Of a DNA stretch of 15,865 nucleotides, positions 8,461 through 14,381 are shown piece by piece; position 1 is the first letter of the stretch; every line of letters starts with the position of its first letter. The notes below the pieces were generated by a model, which was not told the DNA's origin, did no database searches, and was given only the letters and a program-made list of their open reading frames with translations. The DNA is from Candidatus Collierbacteria bacterium. GTDB lineage: Bacteria; Patescibacteriota; Microgenomatia; UBA1400; MFAQ01. The stretch covers positions 1 to 15,865 of the forward strand of contig CAIQPO010000069.1 of assembly GCA_903873735.1 (NCBI GenBank), read 5' to 3'. The position numbers and the translations under genes are program-made.

Positions 8461-8487
8461 AAAAACCCCAGGCTGGTGAGCCTGGGG
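8461..8487 (-). terminator. Terminator of the two-domain secreted protein gene
   Basis: CCCCAGGCT (8466-8474) and AGCCTGGGG (8479-8487) form a perfect 9-bp stem with a 4-base loop. On the minus strand it is followed by TTTTT and more AT-rich sequence. It lies about 20 bases after the stop at 8508. Confidence 0.9.
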
Positions 8488-8507
8488 CATTAGTATATAG
8501 CACTTAC

Positions 8508-9179
8508 TTACTTAGATACACAGAAGGCGGTTGCTTCGTGGAAAGTTACAGAGACACCTACCTGGGCTGCGGGGTTGGGGTTGCCATGCAGGCTGGAATA
8601 GACGGTTTCGATGTGTGCAGGCACAGTGATGGTGAGCTCTTTTGCTAGTGGACCAATATGCCAGCTTTCGGAGCCGTCCATGTTCTTTACCCATTTCCAG
8701 TCCGTGGTGGGACTTGGCCAGTCGCATTGTGCCTGAGGGGGAGCGGGGGGCATGGGCAGGAGGAGGAGAGCAAGGTATTGATGGTAGACTGTGGGTGTCT
8801 GCGTTGGGGTGGGAGAAGGGGTAATAGTGGGAGTAGGTGAGGCTGTGGGTGAGGGAGTGGCAGTAGCCTCAAAACAAAAAGCGCTTGCTTCCATCACGTT
8901 GGTAATGACGTCGCCTGTTTCTCCGTGGAGGGTGACACCGTTGTAGTAGTCCACGAACCAGATGTGGGTGGGAATGGTAATGGTGATGCTATTGGTGCTG
9001 GTGACTGGACCAAAATGCCAGTAGCCGCCCCAGTCTTGTGGTACCCATGACCAGGCATGGTCAGTGGGTTGATTACAATTGGGGTTTTCGCTTGCCTTTA
9101 CCGGAGAAGATTGGAGTAACAGTATGAATGTGGCTACGAAGATCAAAGCTGCAGATACGGGGATAAAGATCTTTTTCAC
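8508..9179 (-). CDS. Exported protein with two copies of a Cys-bounded domain
   Basis: A 223-residue protein starting at GTG 9177-9179, 8 bases after a GAGGAG SD. Residues 1-29 are a classic signal peptide (MKK, hydrophobic core, VKA-S cleavage). Two related domains follow. Domain 1 (35-102) runs from C35 to C102 and domain 2 (152-220) from C152 to C220. They share a W-rich start (WSWV / WKWV), a WH pair (54-55 / 173-174), a TIP.HI / TVPAHI strand and the ending EASAFC / EATAFC. Between them lie a Thr/Ser/Pro linker (106-130) and an odd Leu/Pro stretch (YLALLLLPMPPAPP). Each Cys pair probably forms a disulfide outside the cell. A third copy of the domain is in the neighbouring upstream gene. 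No known family is recognised. There is no membrane anchor or sorting tail, so the protein is probably secreted or loosely attached. No arginine occurs anywhere in the protein. Confidence 0.85.
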   Translation of the reverse strand: MKKIFIPVSAALIFVATFILLLQSSPVKASENPNCNQPTDHAWSWVPQDWGGYWHFGPVTSTNSITITIPTHIWFVDYYNGVTLHGETGDVITNVMEASAFCFEATATPSPTASPTPTITPSPTPTQTPTVYHQYLALLLLPMPPAPPQAQCDWPSPTTDWKWVKNMDGSESWHIGPLAKELTITVPAHIETVYSSLHGNPNPAAQVGVSVTFHEATAFCVSK

Positions 9180-9187
9180 TATGGTTT

Positions 9188-9227
9188 CTCCTCAGAATCT
9201 CTAAAGCTTGAAAGTGTGTTTTGTCAA
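9188..9227 (-). promoter_or_regulatory. Promoter and SD of the two-domain secreted protein gene
   Basis: On the minus strand, a perfect TTGACA (9222-9227) with a weak -10, TAGAGA (9198-9203, spacing 18) or TTAGAG (spacing 17). A GAGGAG SD (9188-9193) lies 8 bases before the GTG start and fixes that start. Confidence 0.5.
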
Positions 9228-9242
9228 AAAAGTAGATAAAAG

Positions 9243-9268
9243 AAGAGCCGCCTTTTGGGGCGGCTCTT
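9243..9268 (-). terminator. Terminator of the membrane-anchored Cys-domain gene
   Basis: AAGAGCCGCC (9243-9252) and GGCGGCTCTT (9259-9268) make a perfect 10-bp GC-rich stem. On the minus strand TCTTTTATC follows. It is 19 bases after the stop at 9288. Confidence 0.9.
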
Positions 9269-9287
9269 TGGGGTGCACACTATTCGG

Positions 9288-10037
9288 TTATTTGGGCTGG
9301 TTGGCCGGATCGGGGATTTTCACCCAAGCGCCGATGGCGCCGTCGCCGGTCAATTCCCAGTTGCTGTCGAGCAGCATTTCATCGAGGCGTTTGGCATCAA
9401 CCATTTGATACTGGGCGTTGTGGGGGGTTGAGCCCCCGTTATCGCACCAGAAGGTAGCTGCGCCGACGACCACGCGTCCCGGGCCGCGAACCTGATAGGT
9501 CAGGCCGCTTACGGGAAAGAAGATGTGGCCATAGACGTTCGCCGGGATCTCGATGTGCCAGTAGCCGGTTTGATTGGGCATCGCCACTTCCGCTTCGTTG
9601 CGGTCGAGGAAGCTGTAAGCGTTGGGGACGACCTGGCCGTTGTTTTTCAAGGCCGAGACGTCTTCGCTTAGAGCGTCGCTGGTGCAGGCGTTGTACCAAA
9701 CCACATTGCCGGTTTCGAGGGGGGTGGTTTGAGTGCCGGTGGCAGTGATGTCGGTGCCAGTCTTGTCGGTTTTGGTTTCGTCGCCGTTTTCGGGCTTGAA
9801 GGTGAAGGTGCCGTCTTCGTTCGCCACGCAGCGCTTTTCGACGCCAGCGATGGTGACGAGGGTGCCTTCGGCGATGATGGCATCACCCAGCTTGCAGCCG
9901 GGCATGGCCAGTTCGGTGGGCTTGGGCTCGGTTGAGCCGGCGCCAGCGCGATAGCCGAAGATGACTGCGGCAAACAAGCCGCCGATCACCAAAGCAGCGA
10001 TCAGAATACCGAGTGCGATTTTCTTTCCGAGTTTCAT
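9288..10037 (-). CDS. Membrane-anchored extracellular protein with the Cys-bounded domain
   Basis: A 249-residue protein with a GGAGG SD 6 bases before its ATG. Residues 8-28 are a single N-terminal transmembrane segment after MKLGKK, so the rest should lie outside the cell. A small region with C48 and C70 comes first, then a Thr/Asp/Lys-rich linker (about 83-110). The main domain runs from C118 to C198 and carries YWH (159-161), EIPANVY (163-169) and GAATFWC (192-198). These match the WH, IPAHI and EATAFC landmarks of the secreted protein encoded next to it. The last 50 residues are a hydrophilic tail. Two sampled 60-base blocks are 58 and 65% GC, well above the surrounding genes, and arginine is written mostly as CGN. 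Function unknown. The adhesin or surface-structure idea is inference only. Confidence 0.85.
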   Translation of the reverse strand: MKLGKKIALGILIAALVIGGLFAAVIFGYRAGAGSTEPKPTELAMPGCKLGDAIIAEGTLVTIAGVEKRCVANEDGTFTFKPENGDETKTDKTGTDITATGTQTTPLETGNVVWYNACTSDALSEDVSALKNNGQVVPNAYSFLDRNEAEVAMPNQTGYWHIEIPANVYGHIFFPVSGLTYQVRGPGRVVVGAATFWCDNGGSTPHNAQYQMVDAKRLDEMLLDSNWELTGDGAIGAWVKIPDPANQPK

Positions 10038-10043
10038 GGGTAA

Positions 10044-10135
10044 CCTCCGTGAGTGAGTTGGAATAGAGTCCGATTGTAAGTGTGCTTCTCTTTCGAGAAT
10101 GGTGTTATATTACCACATGTTAGTTAAAATGTCAA
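10044..10135 (-). promoter_or_regulatory. Consensus promoter and SD of the membrane-anchored Cys-domain gene
   Basis: On the minus strand, TTGACA (10130-10135), a 17-base spacer and TAATAT (10107-10112). This is followed by a leader of about 65 bases and a GGAGG SD (10044-10048) 6 bases before the ATG. The long leader contrasts with the leaderless-type promoters in the same window. Confidence 0.8.
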
Positions 10136-10220
10136 GTGTTATGGGATATTATATTGTCTTTTTTAATTTGATTTAATTTGTGCAGAAAAATATTGCGATT
10201 TATGAGTTAAATTTGAAACA

Positions 10221-10250
10221 AAAAAAGAGACTTTTTCAAGTCTCTTTTTT
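10221..10250 (-). terminator. Terminator of the sortase-tail protein gene
   Basis: AAAAAAGAGACTT (10221-10233) and AAGTCTCTTTTTT (10238-10250) form a perfect 13-bp stem around a 4-base loop, with the T-run built into the stem on both strands. It is 20 bases after the stop at 10271. The sequence is symmetric enough to work in both directions. Confidence 0.85.
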
Positions 10251-10270
10251 ATTTATATATTAGTTAAGTA

Positions 10271-10768
10271 TTACTTTTTCATGGATCTGGCTTTGATGAA
10301 AGCTACTAAACCTCCAAGGTAGGAAAGTCCGGCAGCGTTGAAGAAGATTGAATCGGCTGCACCAGTGTCGACAACGACGTGTTCGGTACAGGTGTTGGCC
10401 ATTCCGTACACAGGAGTGCAGACAGTGGTTTTGACAGCAATTTTTTTAGAACCAGATTTGGTGGCGACTTTTTCTCTACCTTTAGTGCCATCAGTGTCAG
10501 AGACACTGGGGGTAGGAGTTGGGGTTGGAGTAATGGTAGGAGTGGCTATAGCCTTGACTGTAACTGTAGGTGTAGCAGTAGGAGCTTTTGGAGTTGGAGT
10601 AGTTTCGGTGTCAATTCTGAATTTTGGTACGATGTTGCTTTCTAGCTGATTGGCAGAAAGACCAAATCTATTCAAATCTTTGTTTGGCATGGTCTTCTTA
10701 GCCAGGGCATAAGTAATCGCTCCGGTAAGAGCCAAGACGATTAATATGATCGGTAATAGTGATCTCAT
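10271..10768 (-). CDS. Thr/Pro-stalk surface protein with sortase-like C-terminal tail
   Basis: A 165-residue protein read from ATG 10766-10768. An ATG six codons upstream (10784-10786) sits inside the spacer of a consensus promoter, so the second ATG is chosen. A signal peptide or anchor fills residues 1-23. Residues 55-90 are a Thr/Pro-rich stalk. Residues 95-115 are Lys-rich, and C117 and C127 form a close pair (CTPVYGMANTC). The C-terminus has VVDTG (132-136), a hydrophobic segment (about 140-158) and a KARSMKK tail. That is the order of a cell-wall sorting signal (motif, helix, positive tail), with VVDTG in place of LPxTG. A sortase is encoded about 3.6 kb away in the same window. Attachment by that sortase is inference. 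With no globular domain, the protein may act as a spacer or stalk. Confidence 0.8.
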   Translation of the reverse strand: MRSLLPIILIVLALTGAITYALAKKTMPNKDLNRFGLSANQLESNIVPKFRIDTETTPTPKAPTATPTVTVKAIATPTITPTPTPTPSVSDTDGTKGREKVATKSGSKKIAVKTTVCTPVYGMANTCTEHVVVDTGAADSIFFNAAGLSYLGGLVAFIKARSMKK

Positions 10769-10776
10769 ATGAGGGT

Positions 10777-10805
10777 ATATTAACATAGTGACATCTTTTT
10801 GTCAA
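10777..10805 (-). promoter_or_regulatory. Leaderless-type promoter of the sortase-tail gene
   Basis: On the minus strand, TTGACA (10800-10805), a 17-base spacer and TAATAT (10777-10782), ending 8 bases before the ATG at 10768. A transcript starting 6-8 bases later would begin at or just before the start codon. Confidence 0.8.
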
Positions 10806-10817
10806 TTATAGGGTGTG

Positions 10818-10846
10818 TTGACACTACTTTAAAAATAATTCATACT
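10818..10846 (+). promoter_or_regulatory. Promoter of the coiled-coil gene pair
   Basis: TTGACA (10818-10823), a 17-base spacer and CATACT (10841-10846), with the ATG at 10879. Its -35 box lies 12 bases from the -35 of the divergent gene. The two boxes form an inverted repeat, TGTCAA...TTGACA. Confidence 0.65.
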
Positions 10847-10878
10847 GACAGATAAGGATTAATAAATAGAAGAATCGC

Positions 10879-12369
10879 ATGAACATAGAGTCTAGTGTGG
10901 TTACACAAGAGATGGCGCCAGCCAAGCCAAAGAATTTTTGGGAAAAGATAGGTTTTCAGAAGCCAAAACCTGTTGAAAGAGTAGAGCCATCAGCAGAATC
11001 AGTTAAGAAAGCTGAAGCAATGCCGTCCAGAGTAGAGCAGACGGAGTTGTCTAGAGAAATAAATAGAAGAGTAGGTGTTGATAATCAAAATGCAGAGGCG
11101 GTAAGAACTAAGAGGGAGCAAGTAGAGGCTGGAAGAAAAGCTATTGAATCTGGTAGGCAGGTAAATCAAGAATGGGCAACTTATGATAAAGCAGTTGATA
11201 AGGCTGCAGACAGAATTGTAAAAGGAAAAGATTATTCAGTTCCGGAGGAGCCAACATCCCCTAAGGTTGAATTAGCTACTATGGTAAGGTCTCAGGCTGA
11301 AAACCAAAGAGAGTTGGTAAAGAGAAATGAGTCACTTAAATTACAAAGAGGTGCATTGGTAGAACTTCCAATTTCTAGCGACAAAGCCATACTTGATAGA
11401 GCGGCTGAGAGTGAGAAGAGGTCGGATGCTTTGTGCTTGGATGCGGCTGAAAAAATGAAGCCAATGGAAGGAATGGATGGTACGGTGTCTGTAGACAACT
11501 TGGCAGCACTACAAAAGATGTCTCAAGAGGCAAGAAATGCGGCGGTGGGTGCTGGTAGAGAAGTGAGAATGCAGATGCAGGCTTTGGATGAGGTGGTAGA
11601 TAGAACCTACGATAGATATGGAGATACAAAAACTGTAGCAGCTCAAGAGGATCAGATAGATGACTACAATGAGAGTAGAAGAACTGCCATGAGTTTAGAG
11701 GTAGCAGAGGTAAAGGTTGAGGTTGATGCTGCCGCTTTACAGGCTGAATATACAGCCAAACTGGGTGAGATGGGAGTTACTGATGAGGCGGTGATGAAGG
11801 ATACCTTGGCTGAACTAGGTTTTGAGTATGACGAGGAAAAGAGAGAATGGTCACTTTCGCCTGATAGTCCAATAGTAGTTCAACGTGAAGCCTCGGCTAG
11901 ATACGCAGCAGTCTTAGAAGCTAGTAAAACTGCGCTATCAGAAGCTGAAGGTAACCCAGATAGAGCGATTGCAGCGTATGCAGGAATGGAAAGAGCCATT
12001 GTGGATGGGTCACAAGCATTGGGTGCTGATTCAATAATTAGACAGACTTTAGTGAGAGCTCAAGAAAATCAGGAAGCTGAACTATTAGCTCAAGCTGAGG
12101 CTGCTGAGGCAAGAAAGAGAGAGTTGGCGGCTATTCAGAAGAAAGCGACAACACCTACAGGAGCTGAAAAAGTGATGGGATGGTTTAAGAGACAAGCCGA
12201 AAAAGTAGTAAGTAAGGCTGACGAGATGATAGAGGCAGAAGCTAAGAAGAGAAAAGCTTTGGCAACAGGCAGGGAAGAATGGCAGATTGGTGCTGAGGAA
12301 ACACGTCTAGCAGAATTGCAGGCACAGATGGATGCCCTTAGAGCAAAGATGGCTAAAAAGACTAGTTAA
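10879..12369 (+). CDS. Cytoplasmic coiled-coil protein of unknown function
   Basis: A 496-residue, highly charged protein dominated by Ala, Glu, Lys and Arg in long helix-forming runs. It has no signal peptide, no transmembrane segment and a single Cys (near 194). The N-terminus has a short aromatic patch, NFWEKIGFQKPKP (about 19-31). A similar patch, MGWFKRQAEKV, lies near 434. The last 30 residues end in a heptad-like stretch (LAELQAQMDALRAKM). This pattern suggests an elongated scaffold or filament-like protein. No domain family is recognised. Nearly all arginines are AGA and a sampled block is about 38% GC, unlike the SD-led genes nearby. Only a weak SD-like AGAAG (10869-10873) precedes the ATG. 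It is followed after 20 bases by a second cytoplasmic, disordered protein, so the two probably work together. Confidence 0.8.
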   Translation: MNIESSVVTQEMAPAKPKNFWEKIGFQKPKPVERVEPSAESVKKAEAMPSRVEQTELSREINRRVGVDNQNAEAVRTKREQVEAGRKAIESGRQVNQEWATYDKAVDKAADRIVKGKDYSVPEEPTSPKVELATMVRSQAENQRELVKRNESLKLQRGALVELPISSDKAILDRAAESEKRSDALCLDAAEKMKPMEGMDGTVSVDNLAALQKMSQEARNAAVGAGREVRMQMQALDEVVDRTYDRYGDTKTVAAQEDQIDDYNESRRTAMSLEVAEVKVEVDAAALQAEYTAKLGEMGVTDEAVMKDTLAELGFEYDEEKREWSLSPDSPIVVQREASARYAAVLEASKTALSEAEGNPDRAIAAYAGMERAIVDGSQALGADSIIRQTLVRAQENQEAELLAQAEAAEARKRELAAIQKKATTPTGAEKVMGWFKRQAEKVVSKADEMIEAEAKKRKALATGREEWQIGAEETRLAELQAQMDALRAKMAKKTS

Positions 12370-12389
12370 TTAATAAGTAATAAAGATTT

Positions 12390-12869
12390 ATGGATCCAGT
12401 ACAAGACAAAAACAACCAACCATTGCCTGTTACACCAGCAAGCGATGATCCACTTGAGGAACTTACAAACCTGGCTGATGATGCCTATCAAGTAGCCATG
12501 GAAGAAACAGCTAAAGCTGAACAGATGGAAGCTGATTTTGCTGAATACAAAAAGAAGTTTGGAGAGTCGATGGGAGTAGCACCTAAGGAAACTCCAGTGG
12601 TTGAAGTTGCACCTGTAGCTCCAGCTGCACTTGAAACTCCAGTTGAACCAGCGATGACGGTGAAACTTGAGGATGTTGAGCCTACCACTGCTATGGATAT
12701 TACTCCAGACGCATCTCAAGTTGCGGAGCCAGCTGCTCCAGTTTCTGAACCTGCGGCAGTTAGTGGTGGATTAGCTGATTTCACCCCAGCCCCAGACCTT
12801 TCGGCTACTGAAACACAGCCAGCGGAACAAGTGGTTGGTGAAGTACCTACTCCTCCAACGGTGTCTTAG
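12390..12869 (+). CDS. Acidic Pro/Ala-rich disordered protein of unknown function
   Basis: A 159-residue protein without a signal peptide or transmembrane segment. Residues 18-60 (DDPLEELTNLADDAYQVAME and on to KKKFGES) could form a helix. The remaining 100 residues are a low-complexity mixture of Pro, Ala, Val, Glu and Thr with almost no basic residues, so probably disordered and strongly acidic. No SD precedes the ATG, which follows the upstream stop by 20 bases, so it is likely co-transcribed with the coiled-coil gene. The upstream partner has basic stretches, so a charge-based interaction between the two is possible but unproven. No family is recognised. A hairpin with a following AT-rich run ends the unit. 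Confidence 0.75.
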   Translation: MDPVQDKNNQPLPVTPASDDPLEELTNLADDAYQVAMEETAKAEQMEADFAEYKKKFGESMGVAPKETPVVEVAPVAPAALETPVEPAMTVKLEDVEPTTAMDITPDASQVAEPAAPVSEPAAVSGGLADFTPAPDLSATETQPAEQVVGEVPTPPTVS

Positions 12870-12888
12870 TATTTAAATTTAGTTTGTG

Positions 12889-12922
12889 AGATAAGAAGCT
12901 CGTTTATGACGAGCTTTTATCT
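12889..12922 (+). terminator. Terminator of the coiled-coil gene pair
   Basis: AAGCTCGT (12896-12903) pairs with ACGAGCTT (12909-12916) around a 5-base loop. Flanking AGATAA (12889-12894) pairs with TTATCT (12917-12922), leaving one bulged G. The T-rich strand is mostly inside the extended stem, so efficiency is uncertain. Confidence 0.65.
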
Positions 12923-12929
12923 TATATAT

Positions 12930-12993
12930 TTGACTGTGAAGATATTGTGCTGATAAAATCAGGGTTGAAAGAAAAATTGCACCTTAACGGAGG
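12930..12993 (+). promoter_or_regulatory. Promoter and SD of the lipoprotein gene
   Basis: TTGACT (12930-12935), an 18-base spacer and TAAAAT (12954-12959). A strong GGAGG SD (12989-12993) lies 5 bases before ATG 12999 but only 2 bases before the in-frame TTG 12996, so the ATG is the start. Confidence 0.7.
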
Positions 12994-12998
12994 CATTG

Positions 12999-13847
12999 AT
13001 GAAAAAGTTTTTTGGTTGGTTGTTGGCTGCGGTATTTTTGGTCTCGATGGCTGCTTGCGCTCCAAGTATTTCTGGAAAAGCGGCGAAATATGCTGATGTG
13101 ACCTGCGATGTAACCGCCAGCTATCAAGTTCGATCCGAGAATGACACCATTTATCAGGTGGATGTGCCATACCGGCTGGTTTACAAGTATGATAGGGAGG
13201 AATGGGAAGGAAACGTTTGGTATGTCTATGTTGTTGATAACAAGGATGCCACCTATGTAGTTCAACAGCTGAATGACCGTGTCAGGATCATGGAGGAAAA
13301 CCTCAAAATCCTGTTGCCAGAACGTGTCAACTTCATCAGACAGATCGAGATTGATAAGTTTTCGGTTTATGAGGTCAATATCGAGAGCTCTGTGGATCGG
13401 GTATATCTTGAAGGCGCCCCAGATTGTGAGTATTCTGGTCTGGTCAACTATCACAATGCAGTATTGGAGTCAGAGTCTGACGACTATGTGGTATCAACCC
13501 GAATCGGGGAGCGTGATGTATTCGTGACGGCGACCAACGGAAAATCGACGGTTACTTATAGCTTCCCGGTTGATTTACTCAACAAGGCTTTTTTGGCAGA
13601 AGAGCCGCTGAAGATTAAACCGGTTTCGGTTGAGATGACCCGATCGCCGGCTGTAGTGGATCCTTCGGTATACGGGCGAGAGCTGGTAGCCTTCCATTTC
13701 GACGCTTTGGATGTGGAAGGAAAGATGGAACTTTTGCCGATCATTCAAAAGGCCATCGATTTAGCCCAGTACTCCGGCAATGGTGATAGTTTTACCATGG
13801 TATCTGACAATCCAGACATCAATGGTTCGGTTTTTGTTGCTCCTTAG
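12999..13847 (+). CDS. Putative lipoprotein of unknown function
   Basis: A 282-residue protein. The N-terminus (MKKFFGWLLAAVFLVSMAAC) is a lipoprotein signal: basic start, hydrophobic core and a lipobox-like MAAC, so C20 would be lipidated and the protein held on the outer face of the membrane. The mature part begins APSISGKAAKY and then alternates beta-type segments (ATYVV, FSVYEVNIE, DYVVSTR, VTYSF) with a helix (LNDRVRIMEENLKILLPERVN, about 92-112). No transmembrane segment follows. C36 and C144 are the other cysteines seen. I do not recognise the family. The gene has its own promoter, a strong SD, mainly CGN arginine codons and a private terminator, so it is a single-gene unit. A sampled block is about 52% GC. 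Confidence 0.82.
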   Translation: MKKFFGWLLAAVFLVSMAACAPSISGKAAKYADVTCDVTASYQVRSENDTIYQVDVPYRLVYKYDREEWEGNVWYVYVVDNKDATYVVQQLNDRVRIMEENLKILLPERVNFIRQIEIDKFSVYEVNIESSVDRVYLEGAPDCEYSGLVNYHNAVLESESDDYVVSTRIGERDVFVTATNGKSTVTYSFPVDLLNKAFLAEEPLKIKPVSVEMTRSPAVVDPSVYGRELVAFHFDALDVEGKMELLPIIQKAIDLAQYSGNGDSFTMVSDNPDINGSVFVAP

Positions 13848-13856
13848 GTTGTTTTT

Positions 13857-13880
13857 CGCCCCTTTCTGAGGGGCGTTTTT
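13857..13880 (+). terminator. Terminator of the lipoprotein gene
   Basis: CGCCCC (13857-13862) pairs with GGGGCG (13870-13875) around a 7-base loop, followed by TTTTT. It lies 9 bases after the stop codon. Confidence 0.9.
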
Positions 13881-13951
13881 ATTGGTTAAAAGACAAAATT
13901 TTATAAATTATGTTATTTGTTCAATATGTTTAATTAAAATGTATATATCAA

Positions 13952-13979
13952 TAAAAAAACACTCGCGTAAAGCGAGTGT
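13952..13979 (-). terminator. Terminator of the small membrane protein gene
   Basis: ACACTCGC (13959-13966) and GCGAGTGT (13972-13979) form an 8-bp stem. On the minus strand a run of seven Ts follows. It is 6 bases after the stop at 13986. Confidence 0.9.
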
Positions 13980-13985
13980 GGGTGG

Positions 13986-14309
13986 TTATTGGGAGTTGAC
14001 TTCAGACTCAAGCTCTGCCAAAACCTGTTCAAGGTTGCCGTTGAGTTCATCCAGGCTTTTGAAGAATAGCGTATCGGCGTAGCGCTTGCTGATAATGCCC
14101 AGGATGTACGAAATCACAGCTCCAACCAGCCAGTAGGCGGAGTAGGATGGTCCATCAGAGTTGTAGGTGATCACAGTGATCATGAGTCCAATGAGACATA
14201 CGACCGCTGCGACCATGAGTCCGAGACTGAGATAGACAAAAAGCCGGTGTTTCTTTGAGTTTTTTTCGAAGTTATTGAAACCTGATTCCAAAAGTGCTTG
14301 CCATTTCAT
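13986..14309 (-). CDS. Small two-helix membrane protein of unknown function
   Basis: A 107-residue protein with two transmembrane segments (about 23-48, LFVYLSLGLMVAAVVCLIGL and on; and about 57-74, SAYWLVGAVISYILGIIS). A basic, aromatic N-terminus and an acidic C-terminal helix (LDELNGNLEQVLAELESEV) flank them. Both ends are probably cytoplasmic, with a short outside loop rich in Tyr and Ser. The C-terminal helix could pair with a partner as a coiled coil. An AGGAGG SD sits 5 bases before the ATG, and the gene has its own promoter and terminator. Both arginine codons that I read were CGN. It lies next to the sortase gene on the same strand but does not look like part of its transcript. Family not recognised. 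Confidence 0.82.
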   Translation of the reverse strand: MKWQALLESGFNNFEKNSKKHRLFVYLSLGLMVAAVVCLIGLMITVITYNSDGPSYSAYWLVGAVISYILGIISKRYADTLFFKSLDELNGNLEQVLAELESEVNSQ

Positions 14310-14314
14310 GGCTG

Positions 14315-14364
14315 CCTCCTAATTTGAGATATCCTATATTACTATCTCTTGCCTGGAAAAGCAA
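14315..14364 (-). promoter_or_regulatory. Promoter and SD of the small membrane protein gene
   Basis: On the minus strand, TTGCTT (14359-14364), a 17-base spacer and TAATAT (14336-14341), then AGGAGG (14315-14320) 5 bases before the ATG. It lies in the 72-base gap after the sortase gene. Confidence 0.65.
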
Positions 14365-14381
14365 TAATGATGCTGATTGAT

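Noticed and set aside
8811..8860. Repeat array or CRISPR-like pattern in the GTGGG-rich stretch
   Set aside because: It is low-complexity DNA coding for the Thr/Pro linker; no regular repeat-spacer pattern exists here or elsewhere in the window.
8512..8872. Alternative frames over the two-domain secreted protein
   Set aside because: They arise from the repetitive Thr/Pro-coding DNA; only the chosen frame has a signal peptide, an SD and matching domains.
9439..9973. Long overlapping frames on both strands inside the GC-rich gene
   Set aside because: High GC removes stop codons. These frames are Arg/Pro/Ser-rich shadows without an SD, and the chosen frame has the transmembrane segment and shared domain.
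12996..12998. TTG as start of the lipoprotein
   Set aside because: Only 2 bases from the SD, while ATG 12999 is 5 bases away and gives a standard MKK signal peptide.
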